Source of the DNA: Afipia sp. GAS231
Lineage (GTDB): Bacteria; Pseudomonadota; Alphaproteobacteria; Rhizobiales; Xanthobacteraceae
DNA length: 64,000 nucleotides
Reading direction: 5' to 3'
Assembly (NCBI RefSeq): GCF_900103365.1
Contig: NZ_LT629703.1
Coordinates: 4,588,001-4,652,000, forward strand
Shown: piece by piece, positions 1 through 8,431 of the stretch
Layout: every line of letters begins with the position of its first letter
Position numbering within the stretch: the first letter of the stretch is position 1
Translations under genes and position numbers: made by a program
The notes under the pieces: model-generated
The model's input: only the letters and a program-made list of their open reading frames with translations
What the model was told of the DNA's origin: nothing
The model's database searches: none

Positions 1-357
1 GCGGAAGAGATCGGCATTTATGCGCATGACGTTGCCAAGCGTCTTTCCAAGATGTCGGTGTTCTCCTTTCACGGGGAGAGTCCGGCTGCTACGAGGAGAT
101 CTAGTGTGAGTAAGCATGGCGAGGGTGTATCGCCCCCGAGTGCAGCGAAGATATTTTATAGCTGGTACATGAACGGGCCCGGTCGTGAGACCGAGGAGTG
201 CATTTCGCCGGAAGTCGTCCGACGCAGTGCCGCTAACGCCGAGGTGGCCACCTATCTCGAGCCGGGTAAACGTCAGCGCACGGATGATTGGGAGGAGTGT
301 TATTCCTCGATCGTCGCGCGGATCAACGAAGCGAACGATGCACTGGGGCTGCACTAA
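1..357 (+). CDS. C-terminal part of an unidentified protein (left-edge partial)
   Basis: The reading frame is open from base 1 and closes at a TAA at 355-357, so the 5' part of the gene lies outside the window; an internal ATG at 52 is probably not the start. The visible 118 residues are hydrophilic and end in a helical tail. I recognise no motif. The stop overlaps the ATG of the TPP-domain gene that follows (TAATG), so the two are very likely co-translated in one operon, which suggests a role in the same pathway. Function unknown. Confidence 0.6.
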   Translation, partial: AEEIGIYAHDVAKRLSKMSVFSFHGESPAATRRSSVSKHGEGVSPPSAAKIFYSWYMNGPGRETEECISPEVVRRSAANAEVATYLEPGKRQRTDDWEECYSSIVARINEANDALGLH

Positions 358-896
358 TGACTGATGCAAACAAGAGCGGGCAGGGATCTCTTCTGGCTAC
401 TGCCATGGCGGACGCCATCGTGCGCGGTGCGGAGCGAGCCGGCATCGATTCGTGCGTTTACCTCCCCGACAGCGTGCTAACGGGGACGATTCGAAAATTT
501 GAATCCTCTGGTAAGTTCCTAATGTTGCCCTGCGCTCGCGAAGATGAGGGTATCGCTGCCGCGGTGGGCCTCTATATTGGCGGGCGCAGCCCGATTTGCC
601 TGATGGAATCGTCGGGGCTGGGATATTCGCCACTCATCCTGGCGCGTGCCATCGCTCAGCGTACACCGGTTTTCATCGTCGCTAGCCACGGTTACGGTCC
701 TGGCGAACTATTCGACTATCATTGCGCGACGTTTTTGGTCGCGGAGGGCGTCTTTCGAGGGCTTAACATTCCATACTCGATCGCCAGCAACATTGAGTCG
801 CTCGATGATCTGGTTGAGCGAAGCGTTCAAACGACCCGTGGCCAACTTACTTGTTACGGCGTGATTGTTCCCCCCTATCTTACGAGAGACCGCTGA
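357..896 (+). CDS. TPP-dependent decarboxylase, alpha (N-terminal, PYR-domain) subunit
   Basis: This 179-aa protein resembles the N-terminal TPP-binding domain of sulfopyruvate/phosphonopyruvate decarboxylases, which in some organisms are split into alpha and beta polypeptides. The stretch CAREDEGIAAAVGLYIGG (about residues 59-76) carries the glutamate expected to activate the thiazolium ring, followed by a Rossmann-like core. Its ATG overlaps the upstream stop and its own TGA overlaps the ATG of the beta subunit, so the pair should be made in equal amounts. In-frame ATG codons farther upstream lie inside the previous gene and are unlikely starts. The keto-acid substrate cannot be read from the sequence. 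Confidence 0.8.
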   Translation: MTDANKSGQGSLLATAMADAIVRGAERAGIDSCVYLPDSVLTGTIRKFESSGKFLMLPCAREDEGIAAAVGLYIGGRSPICLMESSGLGYSPLILARAIAQRTPVFIVASHGYGPGELFDYHCATFLVAEGVFRGLNIPYSIASNIESLDDLVERSVQTTRGQLTCYGVIVPPYLTRDR

Positions 897-1489
897 TGAA
901 TCGCAGTGAAGCAATGCTGATTGTTGCGAAGTCCCGTGGTGATGCTGCGTTGATTGTTGGTCCTGGTGTCAGCGGAGGGCTGATTTACGAGCACGGTGAC
1001 AGTCCGGCCTCAATTTACAACATGGACATGGCTTACGCAGCCCCGATGGGGCTCGGCATAGCGCTTAGCCGTCCGGATCGGAAGGTTCTAGTAGTGGAGG
1101 GCGAGGGATCATTCTTTGCCGGCTCCACCACGCTCTCGACGATCTGGCGCATGCGTCCGAAAAATCTGACAATCTTGATAACTGATAACACGGTCTGGGG
1201 AACGGGTGACGGCAAGGTGCCTACTGCCACCAGTTTCGGTACGGACCTAGGGGCGCTCGCATTGGCGAATGGATGGGACAAAAAGCACGTACACACGTGC
1301 GATCAGCCTGAGGAGTTCCGTGCGCGACTTGAGGAAGCGCTTGGAGGTGTTGGACCAAATTTCATTGTCTGCAAAAATGACCCGACCGCAGACGAGCATA
1401 TGCAATCCTCGTTGCTTAGACCACGCGCTTCTCGCCACCAGCTCGACTGCGCGGTGCTGATGCGGAGAGATCTGAACGGCGACGGGTAG
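896..1489 (+). CDS. TPP-dependent decarboxylase, beta (C-terminal, TPP-binding) subunit
   Basis: This 197-aa protein is the partner of the preceding alpha subunit and resembles the C-terminal PP domain of sulfopyruvate decarboxylase-type enzymes. The cofactor motif is GEGSFFAGSTTL followed about 20 residues later by LITDNTVWGTGDG; the usual GDG is GEG here, a conservative change in a residue close to the Mg-diphosphate. The two subunits overlap by one base (TGATG). The C-terminal 30 residues are basic and do not fit the domain well. Probably decarboxylates a 2-oxo acid; the exact substrate is unknown. Confidence 0.8.
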   Translation: MNRSEAMLIVAKSRGDAALIVGPGVSGGLIYEHGDSPASIYNMDMAYAAPMGLGIALSRPDRKVLVVEGEGSFFAGSTTLSTIWRMRPKNLTILITDNTVWGTGDGKVPTATSFGTDLGALALANGWDKKHVHTCDQPEEFRARLEEALGGVGPNFIVCKNDPTADEHMQSSLLRPRASRHQLDCAVLMRRDLNGDG

Positions 1490-1492
1490 CTG

Positions 1493-1663
1493 ATGTTCGC
1501 TGCAATAGCAGCTCTGATTGCATATCTGCTAGGTGCTTTCGTAGGGATTGAACACGCCAGAGGGGCAGCCGATCAATCCGGGTTCATGCTGTGTCCCGTC
1601 GAGAAGGCCTCGATCATGATGATGATTTGGTGTTCAGGCGGTAGGACATCTACCTCGCACTAA
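1493..1663 (+). CDS. Possible 56-aa small membrane protein
   Basis: A short ATG-initiated frame begins 3 bases after the TPP beta gene and encodes a hydrophobic N-terminal helix (FAAIAALIAYLLGAFVGI) followed by a short polar tail. It could be a single-pass membrane peptide. There is no strong ribosome binding site and no family I recognise. It fills what would otherwise be a gap of about 215 bases before the CoxG-like gene. It may be spurious. Confidence 0.25.
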   Translation: MFAAIAALIAYLLGAFVGIEHARGAADQSGFMLCPVEKASIMMMIWCSGGRTSTSH

Positions 1664-1705
1664 AAATGTCAACTTATGCATATTGCCATTGGGCAAGGAC
1701 AAGAC

Positions 1706-2176
1706 ATGGAACTGATTGGCGAATACCGGATTTCCGCATCTCGCGAAACTGTTTGGCTGGCGCTAAACGATCCCGACATCCTAAAGCAGTGCATACCTGG
1801 CTGCGAGAGTGTCGAAAAGCTATCCGATACGGAGTTTAAGGCCAACATCGTGCTGGCGATCGGCCCAGTGAAGGCCAAGTTCGCCGGCAAGGGCGTGCTG
1901 TCCGATTTCGATCCACCCAACAGTTACAAGATCACCGGCGAGGGCTCCGGCGGTATTGCCGGATTCGGGAAGGGCACCGCTGACGTCAAATTGGTGCAGG
2001 AGGGTAACGAAACCCTTCTGCAATATAGCGCTAGTGCACAGGTCGGCGGCAAGATCGCTCAACTTGGTTCGCGGCTTGTGGACGCTACATGCCGCAAGCT
2101 TGCGGAACAGTTCTTCGGTAAGTTTGCTTCTGCGGTTAGCTCTGCCCCCGGCGCCACTCAAATTACCGGCTCGTAG
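1706..2176 (+). CDS. CoxG-like SRPBCC protein (carbon monoxide dehydrogenase subunit G family)
   Basis: The 156-aa protein begins MELIGEYRISASRETVW and has the full START/SRPBCC-type pattern of the CoxG family, including the PGCESVEKL segment and the glycine-rich GEGSGGIAGFGKGTA turn. CoxG-type proteins are thought to help mature or membrane-anchor molybdenum hydroxylases. The start at 1706 was chosen over one at 1676 because AAGGA sits 6 bases upstream and the family begins at this residue. It is followed by the iron-sulfur and FAD subunit genes of a molybdenum hydroxylase, which supports the assignment. Confidence 0.88.
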   Translation: MELIGEYRISASRETVWLALNDPDILKQCIPGCESVEKLSDTEFKANIVLAIGPVKAKFAGKGVLSDFDPPNSYKITGEGSGGIAGFGKGTADVKLVQEGNETLLQYSASAQVGGKIAQLGSRLVDATCRKLAEQFFGKFASAVSSAPGATQITGS

Positions 2177-2374
2177 GGGGCGGAAAAACCAATCTGGAAA
2201 CAGGCGGGCAGTCGACCGCACCGACGATGAATCGGTTAGGCACCGGCCCACATTTTGAACATACCATGCCGCGCAATCGGTTGTCGGCTTACCCGCGATC
2301 TCGCGCGAGCCACCTCGAAAACCACGTGGCAAGTTGAAGGAATCGGCGAAGCCAATTTTTTGGAGATGACGACG

Positions 2375-2848
2375 ATGGTTGAGATTAGTTTAACTGTTAA
2401 TGGTCAGCTCTCGTCCGCGGTCGTTGAAGGTCGGACGCTGCTCGTGCAGCTGCTGCGCGATAAATTGGGTTTGACTGGAACGCACGTTGGCTGTGACACC
2501 AGCCAATGCGGTGCTTGCGTAGTTCATCTTAACGGTGAGCCAATCAAGAGCTGCAGCATCTTGGCGGTGCAGTGCGAGGGGCAGAACGTATTGACCATCG
2601 AAGGGCTGGCCAGGGACGGCAAGATGCATCCAATGCAGGAAGCGTTTCGCGAGTATCATGGCCTTCAATGCGGCTTTTGCACACCCGGCATGGTAATGAG
2701 CGCGCTCGCGCTCGCTCAGAGACAGTCTATCTTAAGCGAGCGCGAGATCCGGGAACATCTGGAAGGCAACCTTTGCCGTTGCACGGGCTACCACAACATA
2801 GTGAAGGCGATCGAAGCTGGCGCAAAAGCGATGGCGAGCGCAAAGTAA
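2375..2848 (+). CDS. Molybdenum hydroxylase, small [2Fe-2S] subunit (CoxS-like)
   Basis: A 157-aa subunit with both [2Fe-2S] clusters of the xanthine oxidase family: the plant-ferredoxin type cluster at Cys40, Cys45, Cys48 and Cys60, and the C-terminal helical cluster at Cys99, Cys102, Cys134 and Cys136 (CGFC...CRC). It passes electrons from the molybdopterin centre to the FAD subunit. The start MVEISLTV at 2375 has GGAG at a 9-base spacing; an ATG at 2366 directly abuts that site and is less likely. It is followed 66 bases later by the FAD subunit gene. It is the only small subunit in the window, although there are three large-subunit genes. Confidence 0.92.
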   Translation: MVEISLTVNGQLSSAVVEGRTLLVQLLRDKLGLTGTHVGCDTSQCGACVVHLNGEPIKSCSILAVQCEGQNVLTIEGLARDGKMHPMQEAFREYHGLQCGFCTPGMVMSALALAQRQSILSEREIREHLEGNLCRCTGYHNIVKAIEAGAKAMASAK

Positions 2849-2914
2849 GCCGCACCGCTGCGCCGGTTTTGAAGAGATCGCCCCCCTCGAGATCACGAGT
2901 TTTGGGAGAGCAGT

Positions 2915-3709
2915 ATGTACGCTTTTACTTACAAGAAGGCTTCATCGATCGTCGATGCCGCTGATAAGCTCATCGCTGATGGCGAAGCCAAGCTCCTGGC
3001 CGGCGGCATGACGCTGATTCCGACGCTGAAGCAGCGCCTCGCTCAGCCGACCGAGCTGATCGATCTGAACGGCATTGCTGAGCTTGTCGGTGTGACTGTG
3101 TCCGGCAAAATCGTCACCATCGGCGCGATGACTCGTCACGTGGACGTCGCGCGCAACCCCGACGTTAACAAGTTGATCCCTGCGCTGGCAAAGTTGGCCT
3201 CCCATATCGGTGACCCGGCTGTTCGCAACCGCGGAACAATAGGCGGTTCGATCGCCAACAACGATCCGTCGGCCGACTATCCTAGCGCCGTGTTGGCCCT
3301 CGATGCGACAGTCAGGACTAATCGACGCGAGATTAAGGCTGACGATTTTTTTGTCGGTATGTTCGAGACCGCGCTTGAACCCGGCGAGCTCGTTGTAGCG
3401 GTGTCATTTCCGGTTCCGGAAAAGGCAGGCTATAAAAAGTTTCCGAATCCCGCCTCTCGCTATGCGGTGGTTGGCGTGTTTGTTGCAAAGACGAGCTGTG
3501 GCGCGCGCGTCGCTGTCACGGGCGCCGGCCCGGTCGTGTTCCGCCAAACCGAGATGGAAGCTGCACTTTCCGGGAACTGGTCGCCTGAGGCTGTCGCGAA
3601 CATCAAACAAGCTGAAGACGGGCTGAACTCCGACATCCACGCGAGCGCGGAATATCGAGCCCACTTGGTGATGGTAATGGCGAAGCGGGCGGTAGCCGAG
3701 GCGGCGTAA
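2915..3709 (+). CDS. Molybdenum hydroxylase, medium FAD-binding subunit (CoxM-like)
   Basis: This 264-aa protein has the two FAD-contact motifs of CO dehydrogenase medium subunits: AGGMTLIP (about residues 29-36) and TIGGSIANNDPSADYPS (about residues 108-124). It receives electrons from the iron-sulfur subunit and hands them to the respiratory chain or another acceptor. The ATG has a GGGAGAG ribosome binding site. It ends the G-S-M gene string; the nearest large-subunit gene is convergent and begins 2.7 kb away on the other strand, so the set is not a simple M-S-L operon. Confidence 0.92.
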   Translation: MYAFTYKKASSIVDAADKLIADGEAKLLAGGMTLIPTLKQRLAQPTELIDLNGIAELVGVTVSGKIVTIGAMTRHVDVARNPDVNKLIPALAKLASHIGDPAVRNRGTIGGSIANNDPSADYPSAVLALDATVRTNRREIKADDFFVGMFETALEPGELVVAVSFPVPEKAGYKKFPNPASRYAVVGVFVAKTSCGARVAVTGAGPVVFRQTEMEAALSGNWSPEAVANIKQAEDGLNSDIHASAEYRAHLVMVMAKRAVAEAA

Positions 3710-4047
3710 GATCAAGAGTAGCTGTTTGTCTGAAGACAAAATGCGCCGCCAATAAAATAATCAGTTCGTGATGCCTCAAGCACCGAGCAGGCAGCTGACA
3801 TTTTGATGCTGCTTCAGACCGCGAGATAATCGTGCGACGATGTGCTTGTTCAACTGTACTGAGGGCATAACCGAAGAGAATGTGATGAGCTTTTGCCGCC
3901 TCGCGAATGCAAACGGGACGGCTCACACTAGAGATGCATTTTCTACAGCTGTTATCGCGTCGTAAAAAAGCTTTGACTGCAGATATCGCCGCGGTCAGAT
4001 AATTCGATTGCGATACCAAATGAGGTGAGCAAAAGAAGTTTTTAAAT
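3710..4047. other. Intergenic gap between convergent genes
   Basis: About 340 bases separate the converging FAD-subunit and large-subunit genes. Small frames on both strands have no family resemblance or good start signal. A weak hairpin (TTTGTC-TGAA-GACAAA) near 3727 could help terminate transcription but has no T run. I see nothing else. Confidence 0.4.
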
Positions 4048-6375
4048 CTACGTGGGCCTCCGGCTCAAAATCCACGGCGCGGACAATTTCGACATCGACC
4101 AAATCTTCATTCGCGTCATCGGCATAGAGTCGACCTCAGCACCAAGCTGGGCCAGCGCATCTGCAACAGCTGAAACGACAGCATTTGCGCCGGCAATGCA
4201 TCCGCCTTCGCCCATGCCCTTGACGCCTTCCCAGTTCGCGGAGGACGGTGTAATAATGTGCGTCATCTCCACCTCAACCGTGTCTTTTGCCGTAGGCAAG
4301 GCGTAATCCATAAATGAACCTGTGATCGGTTGATCGTTTTCGTCGTAAACGAACTGCTCCAATAGCGCCATGCCGATTCCTTGAACGACCCCACCCACGA
4401 ACTGCCCCTCTACGATCATTGGATTGATCATCACGCCGCAGTCTTCCGCAGCGATGATGCGCTCCAGTTGCACCTCGCCCGTCTCGGGCCAAACCAATAT
4501 GGCGGCCACGACCGAAGCGTTGGAGAAGCTTGATTTCTCTGAACTGTAGGACTTCGTTGCCTCAAACGTGGGCTCCATGCCTGGCGGCAGCCCTGTGCGG
4601 AGAAGGCCGATGCGAACCAGATCGGCCACCGACATTTTTGGATCGTCCTCCCCGACGCGCCATATTTTTCCACCTGTTATAACCAGATCGTTGACGCTAG
4701 CCTGCAACAAAACGGCCGCGACTTCGAGTACCTGTTGCTTTACTGCCTGCGCAGCTCGGCCGACAGCGCCACCGATGATAATAGCGGTTCGACTGGCGCG
4801 CGTTCCACCAATGCTCAATGGCGCATGGGCCGAGTCGGTCCAGCTGACGGCCACGTCATCAAGCTCGAGACCAAGGGAATCCGCGGCGACCTGCGCCATC
4901 GTTGTCTCAATCCCTTGCCCAATCGACGGGGCTCCGAACGTTATAGTCGCCTTGCCCTCGCGATCGATCACTACGCGCGCGGCATCATGTGACTGGAACC
5001 CTGGACCTGCGCCAGACGCTTCAACTAGGTTACCGATGCCGATTCCGCGTATCGCCCCTTCCGGCGGCGGCGGCATCTCACGCAAAGCGCACGCAAACTG
5101 TCGACGCGCAACCGACATCGTTTCGAGGAAGCTGACGTCACTAAGGTGCCAACCAACAATGGAATTGGAGGGAAGATCCTCCGATCGGATTATGTTCCGC
5201 TCGCGCAGTTCGAACCGGTCAACCCCAAACTCGCGCGCAGCCTTATCGATCAGCAACTCGCGCGCGCAGTTTCCCGCCACATCTCCGATCCCCCGGTAGG
5301 GAGCAATAGGCGATTTGTTGGATAGACGTATTGTCACGTCGTATGAGTACGCTCCGATCTTGTAGCCTCCCGGGATGGCCTGGGCCGCACGATACGCTTC
5401 GGTCAGACAGGTGCCACTATTGAAAGAGTATGCACCGGCGTCCCCGACTAGAACGGCGCGCAAGCCAAGAAACTCGCACGAGTCATTCAGCGCCAATTCA
5501 AGTTTTATCTCCTGATCCCGCGAATGCGGCGCGGCAACCAGGTTCTCGCGACGATCTTCGACCCACTTCACCGGCTTTCCAAGTTTCATCGATGCTAGAG
5601 CGACAGCGACCTCTTCAACATGGGTCGGGATTTTTTGACCAAACCCGCCGCCGATGTCCTGCATGACGATACGAATGCGGCTCTCGGGCAAGCCGACGGC
5701 TGCCGCTAGGTCGCTGCGCAGGCGATGCGGCACTTGGGTCGAGGCCCAAACCATAAGCTCTCGGGAAAATGGATCAAAGCTCGCGATGCAGCCCCGCGCT
5801 TCCAGTGGACACGCCAATTGCCGGGCATTTCGAAAGGACGAAGACACGATCTTCGTCGCGTTGGAAAAGGCGTTGTCGATCTCTCCCCACTGCTTAGTCT
5901 CGCGAAAAACAATGTTATCCGGGATATGGTCGAAGAGAGGTATCTTGGAACCGTCGACTGGTTCGTAGTCGACGACGACCAATTCTGAGGCATCGTCAGC
6001 GGCATACCGGTTCTCGGCCACTACAATCCCCAATGGCTCTCCCACGAAGCGCACGCGATCTACGGCAAGTACCGGTTGACGGGTGACCTTCAGGTTCGGA
6101 TGTTTAGAAAGCCAGAGGGTCGCGCGCGGCAAGTCATTTGCCGTAAGAATCGCCTCGACACCGGGAACGCCGAGGGCAGAGCTGACATCTATCCCTCGCA
6201 CGCGGGCGTCTGGAAGATCAGAGCGGATAAAAACCGCGACCGACATCCGAGGCAGTGAAACATCCGCGAGGTAGCGCCCTCGCCCTGTCAGAAATCTCGG
6301 ATCCTCGCGGCGAAGCGGAGATGTTCCGACCGAGCGCTCAGCGCCAGAAGTGGGAGCCTTCGAGTGATCTACCAT
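4048..6375 (-). CDS. Molybdenum hydroxylase, large molybdopterin-cytosine-dinucleotide subunit (copy 1)
   Basis: A 775-aa xanthine oxidase-type large subunit. Visible motifs are RREDPRFLTGRGRYLADV near the N-terminus, QDIGGGFGQK (Mo-cofactor loop), APYRGIGDV in the active-site loop, GAPSIGQGIETT, and KGMGEGG with the catalytic glutamate near the C-terminus. The active-site loop lacks the AYRCSFR signature of true form I CO dehydrogenase, so the substrate is more likely an aldehyde or N-heterocycle. I chose the start at 6375 (MVDHSKAP) because AGGTGA lies just upstream and the family starts about here; the frame is open to an ATG at 6453. It presumably uses the small and medium subunits encoded opposite it. 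Confidence 0.9.
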   Translation of the reverse strand: MVDHSKAPTSGAERSVGTSPLRREDPRFLTGRGRYLADVSLPRMSVAVFIRSDLPDARVRGIDVSSALGVPGVEAILTANDLPRATLWLSKHPNLKVTRQPVLAVDRVRFVGEPLGIVVAENRYAADDASELVVVDYEPVDGSKIPLFDHIPDNIVFRETKQWGEIDNAFSNATKIVSSSFRNARQLACPLEARGCIASFDPFSRELMVWASTQVPHRLRSDLAAAVGLPESRIRIVMQDIGGGFGQKIPTHVEEVAVALASMKLGKPVKWVEDRRENLVAAPHSRDQEIKLELALNDSCEFLGLRAVLVGDAGAYSFNSGTCLTEAYRAAQAIPGGYKIGAYSYDVTIRLSNKSPIAPYRGIGDVAGNCARELLIDKAAREFGVDRFELRERNIIRSEDLPSNSIVGWHLSDVSFLETMSVARRQFACALREMPPPPEGAIRGIGIGNLVEASGAGPGFQSHDAARVVIDREGKATITFGAPSIGQGIETTMAQVAADSLGLELDDVAVSWTDSAHAPLSIGGTRASRTAIIIGGAVGRAAQAVKQQVLEVAAVLLQASVNDLVITGGKIWRVGEDDPKMSVADLVRIGLLRTGLPPGMEPTFEATKSYSSEKSSFSNASVVAAILVWPETGEVQLERIIAAEDCGVMINPMIVEGQFVGGVVQGIGMALLEQFVYDENDQPITGSFMDYALPTAKDTVEVEMTHIITPSSANWEGVKGMGEGGCIAGANAVVSAVADALAQLGAEVDSMPMTRMKIWSMSKLSAPWILSRRPT

Positions 6376-6475
6376 AACTTCACCTGCCATAATGCAGAAC
6401 GAGGGAAGACCCAAAGCCACAAAGCCGATAGGCACCGAGCCCGAGCCGTCCATCGTCCGGCTAAACTGTAAAGTA

Positions 6476-6489
6476 TTTTAAGCTTGAAA
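6476..6489. promoter_or_regulatory. Near-palindrome centred on AAGCTT in a divergent promoter region
   Basis: TTTTAAGCTTGAAA is a 14-bp inverted repeat with one mismatch, lying between the divergent large-subunit and ABC permease genes. Similar AT-rich, AAGCTT-centred palindromes lie at 14153-14168 and 34145-34158, outside clear coding sequence. A shared transcription factor site is possible but unproven. Confidence 0.35.
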
Positions 6490-6627
6490 CATATTGCTTT
6501 TTGCTGAATAATGTAAGCCCGTCGCCCATGCAAAAATGCATGTGACCTGGAGCAGTTACCTGGAGCAGTGCTAAATGATTGCATGTGGCTCCCGCCAGAC
6601 TTTGTTGGTTTACTTAAGGACCGATCG

Positions 6628-8385
6628 ATGACCAATCTCGAAGCGCAGCCAAGACAGCATGAGGGAAACCACGTCGCTGCAGCATCTCGGCCATTTGAAC
6701 TCGAAAAGTATGTTCAGCCTGCGCTGTACGTCGCTGGTTGGGTGGGTCTTGTTGTAGCTGCGTTGGCGTGCATGCTGCCGGTCTTGATAGTGATCGTCGG
6801 CGGTTTGAGCGATGGCAATATTTTCACGGCTTTTCATTTTTCGATCGCTCCGTGGCAGCGCGCTTTCGAGAGTGAGCAGACGCTCTATTCCATGATGTAT
6901 TCGGTTCTTCTCGCGTTGCGAAATCCGGTCGGGATTGCCATAGCGTTCGTTATCGCGTGGTACCTCGCGAGGAACGATGTTTTTGGCAAGAACGTTATCA
7001 TGGGGGGGCTGTGGCTCGCGTTCTTTTTGCCAATCCTACCAGTCACGCTTGGTTGGATCGTTTTGCTCGATCCGAATTATGGCATTTTGAACGAGGTTAC
7101 GCTCTATTTCTTTGGAGTGAAGTACTTCAATATTTATTCTCTGTTCGGAATAAGTTGGGTTCATCTCAGCCTCAGTACGATTCCTATCATGGTCATTTTG
7201 ATCGAACCGGCGCAGCGCTTTATTGACTCTTCGTACGAGGAGGCATCGACAATGTCGGGGGCCGGAGTTTCCACGACACTGTGGCGGATCACGCTGCCGC
7301 TTCTCGCCCCAACGCTACTGACGGTTTTCATCGCCGGCGTGATTCGGTCCCTCGAATCCTTCGAGGTTGAGGAGATTTTGGGTTTGCCGGCGGGAGTCCT
7401 TGTCTATTCGACCCGTGTCTTTAATTTGCTGCGCATGGCGCCGCCGGACGAAGCGCAATCGATGGCGCTCAGCACCTTCTTTCTTTTGGTGCTCGTCTTC
7501 CTAGTTGTCTGTTATCGCATGTTTCTTGACCGCTCGCGAACCGTGGCGACCATGACCGGTAAGGGTGGTAAGTTCCTTCCTAAACCGCGTACGAGGACGT
7601 CTTATTTCATTTCAGCGATACTCTTTCTATTCCTTGCCGCCACAGTCCTGCTCCCTTTCTCGATGGTCGTTCTCAGTTCGTTTAGCAACCTGTTCGGCTT
7701 TTTTGATATTCCTCATCCATGGACGGTGCGGCACTGGACCGACGTTCTTTCGAGCTCCGAATTTTTGAGTGCGCTCTATCAGTCATCCCTAATCGGCGTA
7801 GTGGTCTCGGTGGCCGGCACCATCGTCTATTTTTCATTGGCCTGGTTTATCGCGCGTAACCAGTTTTACGGGAAATCGGCTCTGTCACTTGCTATTTGGC
7901 TGCCGTGGGCATTGCCAGGTGTTTTGCTTGGTATGGCGTGCTTGACGCTCTTTCTGAATGTGCCGGGGCTTCGCGGGATAAATGGTTCGGCTGTCGGTCT
8001 GATTATCGTACTTCTGATTCAAGGGCTCCCGCTGGCAACGCACATGTTTGAAGCGTCTACGGGGCAGATCTCTCGGGAGCTCGAGGAGTCGTCCTTGATG
8101 AGCGGCGCGGGAATGATCGAAACGGTCTATCGCATCACTGCGCCCATAATTGCGCCGATGATCGCGAGCGTCTTCGTTATCTCGTTCATGATGGCTGTCA
8201 AGGACATTAGCGCCACGGTGCTTTTGGCTGCGCCAGGCGCTGAAACGTTGCCCTTGCTCATGTTTGGGTACGCGCTCTCGGGTCGCCTGGAGGCCGCTTC
8301 AGTAGTTGGTGTCATCACCGTATTGATTGCGCTGGTGATGGCGGTTTTCGTCATCCGAATGGGCGAGCAGAACTCAATTAAGTAA
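6628..8385 (+). CDS. ABC transporter permease, fused two-domain (iron/opine/polyamine type)
   Basis: This 585-aa inner-membrane protein contains two homologous permease halves joined in one chain, as in FbpB/ThiP-type transporters. Each half has about six hydrophobic segments and an EAA-type loop: EEASTMSGAGVSTTLWRITLP in the first half and ESSLMSGAGMIETVYRITAP in the second, which contact the ATPase. The start at 6628 was chosen for an AAGGA 8 bases upstream. The ATPase gene follows 46 bases later. No binding protein is adjacent; the closest candidates are the paralogous proteins at 28.3-29.5 and 32.4-33.5 kb. A remnant of a second copy of this permease lies at 33910-34032. Confidence 0.92.
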   Translation: MTNLEAQPRQHEGNHVAAASRPFELEKYVQPALYVAGWVGLVVAALACMLPVLIVIVGGLSDGNIFTAFHFSIAPWQRAFESEQTLYSMMYSVLLALRNPVGIAIAFVIAWYLARNDVFGKNVIMGGLWLAFFLPILPVTLGWIVLLDPNYGILNEVTLYFFGVKYFNIYSLFGISWVHLSLSTIPIMVILIEPAQRFIDSSYEEASTMSGAGVSTTLWRITLPLLAPTLLTVFIAGVIRSLESFEVEEILGLPAGVLVYSTRVFNLLRMAPPDEAQSMALSTFFLLVLVFLVVCYRMFLDRSRTVATMTGKGGKFLPKPRTRTSYFISAILFLFLAATVLLPFSMVVLSSFSNLFGFFDIPHPWTVRHWTDVLSSSEFLSALYQSSLIGVVVSVAGTIVYFSLAWFIARNQFYGKSALSLAIWLPWALPGVLLGMACLTLFLNVPGLRGINGSAVGLIIVLLIQGLPLATHMFEASTGQISRELEESSLMSGAGMIETVYRITAPIIAPMIASVFVISFMMAVKDISATVLLAAPGAETLPLLMFGYALSGRLEAASVVGVITVLIALVMAVFVIRMGEQNSIK

Positions 8386-8431
8386 CGATGTGCCTCGAAG
8401 CATTAGCTTTGACAAATCTTGGATATAACGC

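Noticed and set aside
2375..6375. Aerobic carbon monoxide dehydrogenase (coxMSL)
   Set aside because: The large subunit lacks the AYRCSFR active-site loop and the gene order is not M-S-L, so I call it a molybdenum hydroxylase of unknown substrate.
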